Assembly: GCA_947464665.1 (NCBI GenBank) | Contig: CANHXV010000003.1 | Coordinates: 1-34,779 of the forward strand | DNA: 34,779 nucleotides | Direction: 5' to 3' | Source: Comamonadaceae bacterium | GTDB taxonomy: Bacteria; Pseudomonadota; Gammaproteobacteria; Burkholderiales; Burkholderiaceae_C | Part shown: one piece after another, positions 1 through 9,202 of the stretch | Numbering within the stretch: position 1 is the first letter of the stretch | Layout of the letters: each line of letters opens with the position of its first letter | The notes under the pieces: generated by a model | Databases searched by the model: none | Told to the model about the DNA's origin: nothing | Seen by the model: the letters and a program-made list of their open reading frames with translations, nothing else | Made by a program: the position numbers and the translations under genes

Positions 1-183
1 AGCGGCTGATCAAGTCCCAACTCAGCCCGAATGCTGTCAATTTGTTCTTGGTTCGAAAACAAGCCGGCCAGCACATAGGCGGGGTCACCACCGATCCAAT
101 TGAAAAGAAAAAAAACCAACAAGATCACACCGGCCAAGGTTGGAATCATTTGCCAGATGCGGCGAAAAATATAGGCACTCATG
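1..183 (-). CDS. ABC transporter permease, DppB/OppB type (partial, C-terminus outside window)
   Basis: Reverse complement of 1-183 translates from ATG at 183 as MSAYIFRRIWQMIPTLAGVILLVFFLFNWIGGDPAYVLAGLFSNQEQIDSIRAELGLDQP, the typical N-terminus of a dipeptide/oligopeptide permease; it lies 11 nt downstream of a family-5 substrate-binding protein. Confidence 0.85.
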
Positions 184-194
184 TTTCAGTGCCT

Positions 195-2000
195 TTAAGG
201 TTTTTGAATGTCATAGTAAATCCAATCACCCAAGATCAAGGGGTGTTTGCGAAAGCCTTCCAAACGCTGATGGCTAAGCCGCGTTGCAATGCCTGTTGAA
301 CTTAATCCGAGCACGCCATTGACCTCCATCAAACGGTACATGTTGTGCAAAACGCGAGTGCGCTCAGGGCCGTCGGGCAGGCGCTTGAGTTGCTCAAAAT
401 AGGCGTCGTATTCTGCATTTTCAAAACAGGCGTAATTGTTTTGACCAATAGTTTTTGAATACAGAAGCTTCATCACAAATTCCGCCTCGGAAGATCGTGT
501 CCAACCCAAAGCCCAAGACGAAATCGCACATTGTTTGCCTTGCTTTAACATTTCAGGAAATTTATCTTTTTTAACCTTGAGTCGAATGCCCAATCGGTCC
601 ATTGATTTTTTCCAGAGTTCATCCCTTTCGCGATCAACAGAAGAAGTAGAAGAGTAAATGGTGAACACAAGCGGTGTGCCGTCTGGCATGTTGCGATAGC
701 CTTTTGCGTCCTTCTTGTATCCAAATTGGTCTAGCAATGCATTGGCAGACAGTGGGCTGAACTTCACAATGCTTTTGTAATTAGGGTCATGCCCAGCAAC
801 GACAGGCGAAACCATTTGCTGCGCCTTCACAGCTTGCCCTTTTCGAATCACTCGAATCTCTTCGTCTACATCGAAACCCATGATAATGGCCCGTCTAAGT
901 GCTATTTTTTCGGGGGTGTAGCCACCGATGACAGGGTCCTTCATATTGAAGAACTGATAGCGAATATCGGGTTCAACACTTCTGTACATGTTGACACCTT
1001 GAGCCACCCAAGTTTGAAGTAAATCATTGTTGGAGGTTAGTGCTTTTTCAATGAAAGACGGTGGCACAGCAACTGCATCAATTTCTTTGCCGCTGAACGC
1101 CAACCACATCGATTGTGGTTCTTCAATGATGCTCACCTCGATGCGGCCAATTTGAGGCATTTTTCTGCCTTGCATTTGGCTGGCGATGCGCAGTTCAACT
1201 GGTTTGTTGGGAGGCGGTTGAAAGTCCCAAACAAAGCCTGGGTATTCAGGATTGGCTTTGAGGATAATTTTGGAACCACGTACCCACTTTTCAAGGATAT
1301 AAGGCCCGGTTCCAACAGGGTTGGACATGACGCCTTCAAACCCATACTTCTCTACAACCTCGCGTGCCATTGCGCCTGCAAAAGGGCTGGTTAACAGCGT
1401 TAGAAAGTTACGATCTGGTTGTACCAATTGAATGACCAAGGTGTATCTGTCCAAAGCATAAATGCCTGGGTGTTTTTGCTCATAATCAAATTGACCACTG
1501 GCCACCGCCTTCTTTCTTGATTCGGCGAAACCAAAAATCTTGTCATCAAAGTCAGAGACTTGGGGGCTGCGATTTTTCGGGTCTGCATGGCGCAGCAAGG
1601 TGTAGACAAAATCTTGAGCCGTGAGTTCTCTCCTTTGTCCTTTGAAGGCTTCATCGGGTGTGAAGTACAAGCCTTTTTTGACTTTGAAGGTGTAAGTTTT
1701 GTTATCAGCTGAGATGACAGGCATGGACTCTGCGGCATTTGGCACGATCTGCGTGGGCATGGCCATCCAGTCGTAAGTCAAAAGGGGTTGGAAAATAGCA
1801 GCAGTAATCGTGTTTGAGTACAGGTCATTGACACGGACAGGGTCAAAACCAGACTCAGGTGCGGGAAATGCCACCCGCAATACTTTTTCTGGGTCGGCAG
1901 GATTGGCTCTCGGATTGGGGTTGGCGAGTCCTGCTGCGCAAGTCAGTCCTAAAACCAAACACAGGCAGAAGTTTTGAAAAACACGCCATGAATTCATCAT
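195..2000 (-). CDS. ABC transporter substrate-binding protein, family 5 (peptide/oligopeptide)
   Basis: ORF 195..2060; the start at 2000 (MMNSWRVFQNFCLCLVLGLTCAAGLA) gives a signal peptide. Motifs such as YTFKVKKGLYFTPDEAF, LTAQDFVYTLLRHADP and GTGPYILEKW fit SBP_bac_5. Confidence 0.88.
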   Translation of the reverse strand: MMNSWRVFQNFCLCLVLGLTCAAGLANPNPRANPADPEKVLRVAFPAPESGFDPVRVNDLYSNTITAAIFQPLLTYDWMAMPTQIVPNAAESMPVISADNKTYTFKVKKGLYFTPDEAFKGQRRELTAQDFVYTLLRHADPKNRSPQVSDFDDKIFGFAESRKKAVASGQFDYEQKHPGIYALDRYTLVIQLVQPDRNFLTLLTSPFAGAMAREVVEKYGFEGVMSNPVGTGPYILEKWVRGSKIILKANPEYPGFVWDFQPPPNKPVELRIASQMQGRKMPQIGRIEVSIIEEPQSMWLAFSGKEIDAVAVPPSFIEKALTSNNDLLQTWVAQGVNMYRSVEPDIRYQFFNMKDPVIGGYTPEKIALRRAIIMGFDVDEEIRVIRKGQAVKAQQMVSPVVAGHDPNYKSIVKFSPLSANALLDQFGYKKDAKGYRNMPDGTPLVFTIYSSTSSVDRERDELWKKSMDRLGIRLKVKKDKFPEMLKQGKQCAISSWALGWTRSSEAEFVMKLLYSKTIGQNNYACFENAEYDAYFEQLKRLPDGPERTRVLHNMYRLMEVNGVLGLSSTGIATRLSHQRLEGFRKHPLILGDWIYYDIQKP

Positions 2001-2226
2001 ATGGTGACTCTCAATTGGTAAGCCTTTAAGCGAAAAAACAAAATGCACAATCTTCCTCATTCAAGGGGTGCAACATACGCACAGGTGACTAAGTCTAAAG
2101 AATAATGCAACTTCATCCTGAATCTTCATTAATTGGATGAATGTAGGGATATTTCCGTTTTGTTGGTATGGTTTCAGGTAAACCCTTATGCAGACTCAAC
2201 GACTTATTCTGGATGCGGTGCGAAAA

Positions 2227-2250
2227 AAAACCCCGCAGAAGCGGGGTTTT
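2227..2250. terminator. Bidirectional rho-independent terminator
   Basis: Perfect 10-bp stem AAAACCCCGC-AGAA-GCGGGGTTTT, with A-tract and T-tract on the two sides, just downstream of the livK-like gene. Confidence 0.88.
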
Positions 2251-2267
2251 GGGATGAGCTTGTGGGC

Positions 2268-3434
2268 TCAACGAACCACGGCGATTTGCTCACGCTTACC
2301 GCCTTTGTAAGTGAACAAAGTTAAAGCGCCATTTTTGATGTCGCCCTTTTCGTCAAACGCGATGTTGCCGGTCACACCTTTGTAGTTGATGGACTTCAAA
2401 GCTGGCAAGTACTTAGCTGGGTCTGAAGAACCCGCAGTGACCATGGCTTGCACCATGACTTTGACTGCGTCATAAACATAAGGTGCATAGACTTGCACTT
2501 CAGCGTTGTACTTGGCTTTAAAGTCAGTGCGGAATTTTTCCATGCCTGCTTTTTGTTCACCTTCGACGCCACCAGCCTCAGCGCAGAAGACGTTTTCGTC
2601 TGCCATGCCTTCAGCTGCCAACTTCGCCAATTCAGCTGTGCAGATACCATCACCACCCATGAATTTGGCGTTGATGCCAAGCTGTTTCATTTGTTTGAGC
2701 ATAGGGCCTGCAACAGCATCCATACCGCCAAAGAAAATGATGTCTGGTTTCTTGCCCTTGAGGGTGGTCAAAATAGCGTTGAAGTCAGAGGCTTTGTCTG
2801 TTGTGAACTCGTGGCCAACCAAATTGCCACCGGCTGCCTTAACAGCTTTTTCAAATTCTTCAGCCACACCTTGACCATAAGCTGTGCGGTCATCAATCAC
2901 GGCGATGCTTTTGCCCTTGAGTGTTTCGACAGCGTATTTGCCTAAGGTACCGCCTAAGTGAACGTCATCAGCCACAACGCGGAAAGCACCCGCATAGCCT
3001 TGGCGTGTGTATTTAGGGTTGGTCGCTGAAGGAGAAATTTGGGGAATGCCAGCAGCGTTGTAAAGCTGTGAAGCAGGAATGGTGGTCCCTGAATTCAAGT
3101 GACCGATCACGCCCTGAACTTTGGCATCTACCAATTTTTGAGCAGCGGCAGTGCCTTGTTTTGGATCAGCAGCATCGTCTTCAGCCAACAATTCGAACTT
3201 GACTACTTTGTCACCAATTTTGATGCCAGCCGCATTCAGCTCTTCAATGGCCATCTTGGCGCCATTTTCGTTGTCCTTACCCAAGTGGGCAATGGCACCG
3301 CTGGTAGGTCCAACGTGACCAATTTTGATGACTTGAGCGCCACCACCATCTTTTTTGCCACAGGCAACGAGTGTCAAAACAACTGCGGCCACTGCAACCG
3401 CTGTGAGAGGGGTCTTAAGAGAAGACAATTTCAT
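2268..3434 (-). CDS. Branched-chain amino acid ABC transporter substrate-binding lipoprotein (LivK-like)
   Basis: ORF 2268..3467; start at 3434 (MKLSSLKTPLTAVAVAAVVLTLVACGKK) has a GGAG ribosome-binding site and a lipobox LVAC. IKIGHVGPTSGAIAHLGKDNENGAKMAIEELNAAG is typical of Peripla_BP_6. Confidence 0.9.
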   Translation of the reverse strand: MKLSSLKTPLTAVAVAAVVLTLVACGKKDGGGAQVIKIGHVGPTSGAIAHLGKDNENGAKMAIEELNAAGIKIGDKVVKFELLAEDDAADPKQGTAAAQKLVDAKVQGVIGHLNSGTTIPASQLYNAAGIPQISPSATNPKYTRQGYAGAFRVVADDVHLGGTLGKYAVETLKGKSIAVIDDRTAYGQGVAEEFEKAVKAAGGNLVGHEFTTDKASDFNAILTTLKGKKPDIIFFGGMDAVAGPMLKQMKQLGINAKFMGGDGICTAELAKLAAEGMADENVFCAEAGGVEGEQKAGMEKFRTDFKAKYNAEVQVYAPYVYDAVKVMVQAMVTAGSSDPAKYLPALKSINYKGVTGNIAFDEKGDIKNGALTLFTYKGGKREQIAVVR

Positions 3435-3549
3435 GAAAAACTCCGGAATAATGAGGTTTTGCTTCAATCAAGCAAGCCGTAACCATAACGCAAAATTAAT
3501 CAACTTCAAAGGGGCTTGACGGATGACTCAGCAAAAAAAAGGGTAAATA

Positions 3550-3999
3550 TCAAGACTCAATGGGCTTAGCCGATGTCAAATCGAATCGGTTGATCTGAAA
3601 GCCGAGTTGAGAATAGTGTTTCCACCGCTCCCTGGCACTCGATCTGTCTCTTTCTTCAGGACCCACCACTTCGATCAAACGGACAATGCCGTCAAATTGA
3701 GGGGGGGGTAAATCGTTGAGATTGAGGAAAACATCCATTGACAGAATTTTGGCCAGGTCAGCCCAGTTGGAGGCAAAAATAACACTGGAATGCTCAATCA
3801 AGCTGGGTGAGTCGTTGATCCAACAATGCGTGACAAAGTCAGATGCATTTAAATTCCACAACAATTGATTCAATAAGTGGGACGTGTCTTGATCTGCCAA
3901 GACCCCAACCCTTCGACCTTGTCCACTGGCCTTGCGCAACAAACGGCAGACATAGGGCAACTTTTCAGGCGCATTGAAATGAAAATCAACTTGCGTCAT
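3550..3999 (-). CDS. holC: DNA polymerase III subunit chi
   Basis: MTQVDFHFNAPEKLPYVCRLLRKASGQGRRVGVLADQ...LLWNLNASDFVTHCW matches HolC; it follows pepA, as in many proteobacteria. Confidence 0.9.
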   Translation of the reverse strand: MTQVDFHFNAPEKLPYVCRLLRKASGQGRRVGVLADQDTSHLLNQLLWNLNASDFVTHCWINDSPSLIEHSSVIFASNWADLAKILSMDVFLNLNDLPPPQFDGIVRLIEVVGPEERDRSSARERWKHYSQLGFQINRFDLTSAKPIES

Positions 4000-4032
4000 G
4001 AGGATGCCCAAAGATTTGCTAAGCGTTTGAAA

Positions 4033-5520
4033 TTAATTCACAGACTGCGCTGCCTTTTTCGAAGATGCGTTCGATTTCGATGGCTGCTGAGAAAGCAAAT
4101 AATGCAACAACAATCCGACGGGTCGGCCGGTGGCACCCTTTGAGCCGCCACCTTTCCATGCTGTACCCGCAATGTCCAAGTGTGCCCATGGGTATTTTTT
4201 CGTGAATCGGTGCAGAAATTTGGCAGCCGTGATGGCACCACCTGCACGACCACCGACATTGGCAACATCGGCAAAATTGCTTTTCAGTGCATCTGCATAG
4301 TCGTCATCGAGTGGCATTCTCCAGCAAAGATCCATGGCATCATCACCCGCTTGCAGGAGACTTTGAGCGAGTTGGTCTTCGGTAGCAAACATGCCGCTTC
4401 GAATAGCCCCCAAGGCAATGACACATGCGCCTGTGAGCGTCGCGATGTCAATCACAGCACGAGGTTTAAATCGCTCTGCATAGGTTAGGGCATCGCACAA
4501 AATCAAACGCCCTTCAGCGTCTGTATTTAAAATTTCAATGGTTTGACCGCTCATGCTGGTCACCACATCACCTGGCTTCACAGCCAAGCCGTCTGGCATG
4601 TTTTCACAGGTGGGAATTAAGCCCACCACATTGATTTTGGGTTTGAGGGTGCTTAATGATTTGAAGACACCCAAGACACTGGCCGCGCCACCCATGTCAA
4701 ATTTCATCTCATCCATTTCGCCTGCAGGTTTAATGGAAATACCACCCGTATCAAAGGTAATACCTTTGCCAACCAAAACCGTAGGCGCTTCCGATTTAGC
4801 AGCACCTTGGTATTTCAGGACAATGAAACGAAGTGGCTCGGCAGAGCCTTGGGCTACGGCCATGAAAGAGCCCATCCCCAATTTAGCTACTTCCTTAGGA
4901 CCTAGAACTTCACAAGACATGGCCCCTGATTTGGCCAGAGCCACAGCTGCCTTGGCCAACATGGTGGGCGTTGCGTGGTTGGCAGGTCGGTTGGCCCACT
5001 CTTTGGCAAACTCAATACCTTGAACCATGCCAACGGTGGCTTTGAAGGCGTTTTGCAACTCGAGATTCACTTTGGGCAAGCCCAAGCTGACTTGACTCAA
5101 AGAGCGCAATGTGGGTTTAGATTTGGTGGTGCCATAAACATAAGTGCTTTCAGCCAAAGCCAACATCAAGGCTTGCAGGCCCTGCGCACTGACAGGCTCG
5201 GCAGAAACCACCGTGAGTTTTTTGGTTTCAGAGGCCCTTAGACTGGCAGTCAACCCCGCCATGGCCGATTTCACGTCAAGCGCCTTGGCAGCGCCCACCC
5301 CCAAAAAAACCACTTTGGAAGCAGAAACACCGGGTGCGGCATAGGCCTGAAGCACTTTGCCGGTCTTGCTTGAAAAGTCCTTGGCCTTCAGGGCTTTCTC
5401 AATTAGAGAAGAAAGTGGGTCTTTGCCAGCTTGAAAGAGATCGGAAATGAGGACAATCAGGACCTCTGAGGGGGATTTGGCGGCTGCGGCCAGAGAAAGT
5501 GTTTTTAAATCAAAGTTCAT
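4033..5520 (-). CDS. pepA: Leucyl aminopeptidase (M17)
   Basis: VLVGKGITFDTGGISIKPAGEMDEMKFDMGGAA and NTDAEGRLILCDALTYAERF are M17 signature motifs; ATG at 5520 (MNFDLKTLSL). Confidence 0.95.
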   Translation of the reverse strand: MNFDLKTLSLAAAAKSPSEVLIVLISDLFQAGKDPLSSLIEKALKAKDFSSKTGKVLQAYAAPGVSASKVVFLGVGAAKALDVKSAMAGLTASLRASETKKLTVVSAEPVSAQGLQALMLALAESTYVYGTTKSKPTLRSLSQVSLGLPKVNLELQNAFKATVGMVQGIEFAKEWANRPANHATPTMLAKAAVALAKSGAMSCEVLGPKEVAKLGMGSFMAVAQGSAEPLRFIVLKYQGAAKSEAPTVLVGKGITFDTGGISIKPAGEMDEMKFDMGGAASVLGVFKSLSTLKPKINVVGLIPTCENMPDGLAVKPGDVVTSMSGQTIEILNTDAEGRLILCDALTYAERFKPRAVIDIATLTGACVIALGAIRSGMFATEDQLAQSLLQAGDDAMDLCWRMPLDDDYADALKSNFADVANVGGRAGGAITAAKFLHRFTKKYPWAHLDIAGTAWKGGGSKGATGRPVGLLLHYLLSQQPSKSNASSKKAAQSVN

Positions 5521-5543
5521 AATTGAGGTTTTCCAATCCAACA

Positions 5544-6656
5544 ATGTTATTCCATTCTTCCATTCAAAAAGATTTGGCCCGAAGTTTTGGTGCGACGGTT
5601 GTGGTTTTAGCCACGATCGTGATGACCATCATTTTGATCCGAACTTTGGGACAAGCGACCAAGGGGTCTGTGAACCCCTCAGAAGTCATGCTGGTCATGG
5701 GATTGACAGTCATTGGTCACCTCACCACGATTTTGACGCTCAGTTTGTTCATTGCCGTGGTGTCCACATTGTCGCGCATGTACTCTGACAGTGAAATGGT
5801 CATTTGGTTCTCAAGTGGAAGAGGCCTGACGTCTTTTGCCCAACCTCTTTTGGGATTTGCTTGGCCCATCCTTTTAGCCATTGCCCTGCTGGCGCTTTTT
5901 GTATGGCCATGGAGCAATAAGCAAATCCAAGACTTGAGAGACCGCTATGAGCAACGCAACGACATAGAGCGAGTAGCTCCAGGTCAGTTCCAAGAATCTG
6001 CGGGTGGCAAACGTGTTTTCTTCATTGACAAAGACAGTCCCAACAATCAAACAGGTCGGCAAGTGTTTGTTTCTAGTCTCGATGGCATGATTGAAACTGT
6101 GACGACAGCCCAAAAAGGACAAATTGAACTCCACCAAGGCGAGCGGTTTTTAAGCCTTCAGCAAGGCCAGCAAATGTTACGCAACCACCAAACGGGTGAT
6201 GTCCGAGTGACCGCCTTCAAGGAATATCAATTGTTGATCGATCCAAGCATCAAAATCTCAGCGTCTGATGCTCAAAGCCGCATGGTCAGCACTTTGGGCT
6301 TGATCAAAAATCCAAGCGCCATCCATCTTGGAGAATTGTCTTGGCGCCTGGGATTGCCCTTGGCCGCCTTCAATCTATTGATCGTGGGGCTGGCTGTGGC
6401 AAGCGTCAATCCTAGGGTTGGCAAAAGTTACCACCTGGCCGTTGCTTTGTTTTGCTTTGTAGGTTATTACAACATGGTGAACGTGGGCCAAAATTGGATT
6501 GCTTCAGAGAGAGTCAACATGTCTGCCTTCATGTTGGCCCTTCATGGTGGCGCATTTTGCCTGGCTATAACCTGGCTGCTTTTTCGCCATTTCAATCTGT
6601 CTTGGAGGAACCTCTTGGCCATGCCAAAGTTACAAAGAATTGAGGGCGGCACATGA
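5544..6656 (+). CDS. lptF: LPS export ABC transporter permease LptF
   Basis: YjgP/YjgQ-family protein (MLFHSSIQKDLARSFGATVVVLATIVMTIILIRTL...), divergent from pepA and followed by lptG with an ATGA overlap. Confidence 0.92.
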   Translation: MLFHSSIQKDLARSFGATVVVLATIVMTIILIRTLGQATKGSVNPSEVMLVMGLTVIGHLTTILTLSLFIAVVSTLSRMYSDSEMVIWFSSGRGLTSFAQPLLGFAWPILLAIALLALFVWPWSNKQIQDLRDRYEQRNDIERVAPGQFQESAGGKRVFFIDKDSPNNQTGRQVFVSSLDGMIETVTTAQKGQIELHQGERFLSLQQGQQMLRNHQTGDVRVTAFKEYQLLIDPSIKISASDAQSRMVSTLGLIKNPSAIHLGELSWRLGLPLAAFNLLIVGLAVASVNPRVGKSYHLAVALFCFVGYYNMVNVGQNWIASERVNMSAFMLALHGGAFCLAITWLLFRHFNLSWRNLLAMPKLQRIEGGT

Positions 6657-7759
6657 AAACCATTCGACGATTAATTCATGGCGAAATCATTCGGGCTGTC
6701 AGTTTTGTTGCCGTTGGATTTCTGGCTTTGTTTGTTTTTTTTGACCTGGTGGATCAACTTCAAACACTGAGCCGAAACAAATTTCAGGGTTATCAAATTC
6801 AGCATGCCTTGATGTATGTGGCTTTGCTCATGCCAAGTCATTTGTATGAGCTGTTACCCATCTCAGTTCTGATTGGCTCCATCTTTGTCATGGCACGTTT
6901 TGCTCAGAGCTCCGAATTTACCATTCTCAGAACGGGTGGATTGGGGCCTTGGCGAGCACTACAAACGCTCTTTCAGTTGGGCCTTGTGTTTGTGACAATC
7001 ACCTTCCTATTTGGAGACTACATCTCACCTTGGACAGACAAACAGGCACAGCTTTTAAAGGCCCATTATCAAGGGCAAATCACCGTTGGTCAGACGGGTG
7101 CTTGGCTCAGAGAAAAACAAGCTCAATCTCAATTTGCTGTCAATGTCCGATCCTTGAGCAGCGAAGGTCAACCAGAGCATGTGCGCATTCATGAATTTGA
7201 CAACGAAGGTCGCCTCAAGTCGATGACGATTGCGACAACTGCGCAACTTCTAAGTGACGGATCTTGGCTTTTGAAACCCGTTGATCGGCGAATATTCCAC
7301 ATTGCAACGGGTCAAGACTCGCGGATCGAGATTTTGAATCTTCCGGAATGGGCATGGACAACTGAAATCACCGCCGAGATGATTTCTGCTGCACTTCTAA
7401 GCCCTGATCGAATGAAAACCATTGACTTGTTTCAATACATGCGACATTTGGCTGCGAATGGACAGAATGCTCAGCGCTATGAAATTGAATTTTGGCGAAA
7501 GGTGTTTTACCCTCTGAGTTGCTGGGTCATGCTCACCCTTGCCCTGCCATTCGCTTATTTGCACTTCAGGTCTGGGAACATTGCCGGCTATGTGTTTGGT
7601 GGGGTCATGGCAGGCATCAGTTTTTATTTGCTGAACAACGTTTTTGGCTTCATGGGAAATTTACAAAATTGGCAGCCTTGGCTGACTGCCGCCGCTCCGG
7701 CAATGATCTACAGCCTGATCTCACTGGCTACATTTTGGTGGTTGGTGTTGCGACAATAA
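6653..7759 (+). CDS. lptG: LPS export ABC transporter permease LptG
   Basis: YjgQ-family protein with MPSHLYELLPISVLIGSIFVMARFAQSSEFTILRTGGLG; translationally overlaps lptF. Confidence 0.93.
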   Translation: MKTIRRLIHGEIIRAVSFVAVGFLALFVFFDLVDQLQTLSRNKFQGYQIQHALMYVALLMPSHLYELLPISVLIGSIFVMARFAQSSEFTILRTGGLGPWRALQTLFQLGLVFVTITFLFGDYISPWTDKQAQLLKAHYQGQITVGQTGAWLREKQAQSQFAVNVRSLSSEGQPEHVRIHEFDNEGRLKSMTIATTAQLLSDGSWLLKPVDRRIFHIATGQDSRIEILNLPEWAWTTEITAEMISAALLSPDRMKTIDLFQYMRHLAANGQNAQRYEIEFWRKVFYPLSCWVMLTLALPFAYLHFRSGNIAGYVFGGVMAGISFYLLNNVFGFMGNLQNWQPWLTAAAPAMIYSLISLATFWWLVLRQ

Positions 7760-7769
7760 AGGTTTTTGA

Positions 7770-8153
7770 ATGACCGATTCCCGTTTCAAGCACGCCATCA
7801 TTTTGTTTGCGCACGGCTCCAGAGATTCACTATGGCGCCGCCCCATTGAGGCTGTTGCCGGCCAAGTGAAACAACTTTCACCCAAAACTGAAGTGGCCTG
7901 TGCTTATTTAGAACTGACCGAACCTGACTTGCCCACGACAGTCGAGCGTTTGGTTCTGAACGGCGTCAATGTGATTCGCATTGTTCCCATGTTTTTAGGC
8001 GTTGGCAGACATGCAAGAGAAGATCTGCCACTGTTGTTGCAAGACCTGCAAACTCGTTATGCTGAAGTGAGGTTTGAATTGAGAAATGCCATTGGCGAAG
8101 AGCCCGAACTGATTCGGGCCATGGCTGCAATTGCCCTGCGTCCAACGGCTTGA
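7770..8153 (+). CDS. cbiX: CbiX/SirB-type sirohydrochlorin chelatase
   Basis: AIILFAHGSRDSLWRRPIEAVA, LTEPDLPTTVERLV and VRIVPMFLGVGRHAREDLPLLL-like motifs; short single-domain form. Confidence 0.87.
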   Translation: MTDSRFKHAIILFAHGSRDSLWRRPIEAVAGQVKQLSPKTEVACAYLELTEPDLPTTVERLVLNGVNVIRIVPMFLGVGRHAREDLPLLLQDLQTRYAEVRFELRNAIGEEPELIRAMAAIALRPTA

Positions 8154-8212
8154 TCAGTCGCCCCACTTCAGCTGATCGATGCTTTAGCACGTCCTTTAGA
8201 TTAATAATGCAT

Positions 8213-8239
8213 AATAAACCACATCTTACTAGGTTTATT
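8213..8239. promoter_or_regulatory. Perfect inverted repeat AATAAACC-N11-GGTTTATT, candidate operator or 5'UTR hairpin
   Basis: 8-bp perfect arms at 8213-8220 and 8232-8239, ending 3 nt before the ATG at 8243. Confidence 0.5.
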
Positions 8240-8242
8240 GAT

Positions 8243-9184
8243 ATGAACTTGCATCAATTTCGTTTTGTACAAGAAGCTGCACGACGAAATCTCAACCTCA
8301 CTGAAGCAGCCAAAGCACTGCACACCTCTCAACCTGGGGTCTCCAAAGCCATCATTGAGTTGGAGCAAGAACTGGGCATTGACATCTTTGCCAGACACGG
8401 CAAAAGACTCAAGCGAATCACAGAGCCAGGCCAGCACGTTCTGAAAAGCATCGAAGTCATCATGCGAGAAATTGGCAATTTAAAACGCATTGGCGAACAG
8501 TACAGCGCCCAAGACAGTGGCACGCTTTCCATTGCCACCACCCACACACAAGCACGCTATGTATTGCCCGCATCCGTTGCAAAATTGCGAGAACGGTACC
8601 CCCAAGTCAATATCAGTTTGCACCAAGGATCGCCTGATCAAGTGGCCAAAATGCTTTTAGATGACACCGCAGAAATAGGCATGGCCACAGAATCATTGGC
8701 CAATTACGAAGACCTTGTGACGCTGCCATGCTATGAATGGCAACACATGTTGGTCGTTGCACCGGACCACCCCTTGGCCAAGAAAAAACACCTGCATTTA
8801 GAAGACATTGCCAAAGAACCCCTGATCACTTACCACCCCTCCTTTACAGGTCGGACTCGAATTGATGCGGCATTTGCAAGCAAAAAACTTTACCCACGAA
8901 TTGCACTCGAGGCGATTGACTCCGATGTGATCAAAACATACGTGCGCTTGGGTTTGGGCGTGGGCATTGTGGCCGAAATGGCCGTGAAAGATGACCCCGT
9001 CAATGATTTGGTCGCTCGCCCTTTGGGTGATCTGTTGGGTCGAAATGTATCGCGAGTCGCCTTCAAAAGGGGCGCCTACCTGCGTAATTTTGTTTATCAA
9101 TTTGCAGAGTTATTGAGCGACCGCTTGACAGCAGATTTGGTTGCGAAAGCCATGACCGGTCATGTCAATGACTACGAACTCTGA
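8243..9184 (+). CDS. CysB-family LysR-type transcriptional regulator
   Basis: ORF 8150..9184; ATG at 8243 gives MNLHQFRFVQEAARRNLNLTEAAKALHTSQPGVSKAIIELEQELGIDIFARHGKRLKRITEPG, matching the CysB/Cbl N-terminal HTH. Confidence 0.9.
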   Translation: MNLHQFRFVQEAARRNLNLTEAAKALHTSQPGVSKAIIELEQELGIDIFARHGKRLKRITEPGQHVLKSIEVIMREIGNLKRIGEQYSAQDSGTLSIATTHTQARYVLPASVAKLRERYPQVNISLHQGSPDQVAKMLLDDTAEIGMATESLANYEDLVTLPCYEWQHMLVVAPDHPLAKKKHLHLEDIAKEPLITYHPSFTGRTRIDAAFASKKLYPRIALEAIDSDVIKTYVRLGLGVGIVAEMAVKDDPVNDLVARPLGDLLGRNVSRVAFKRGAYLRNFVYQFAELLSDRLTADLVAKAMTGHVNDYEL

Positions 9185-9202
9185 TTCCTTAAAGAAGCCA
9201 TC

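Noticed and set aside
2448-2945. 165-aa plus-strand ORF (and 2506..2874)
   Set aside because: Fully antisense to the well-supported livK-like gene, with no recognisable domain; a shadow ORF.
5523-5543. Upstream TTG start for lptF (MRFSNPT...)
   Set aside because: ATG at 5544 gives the family-like N-terminus MLFHSSIQKDLARS; the extension is not supported.
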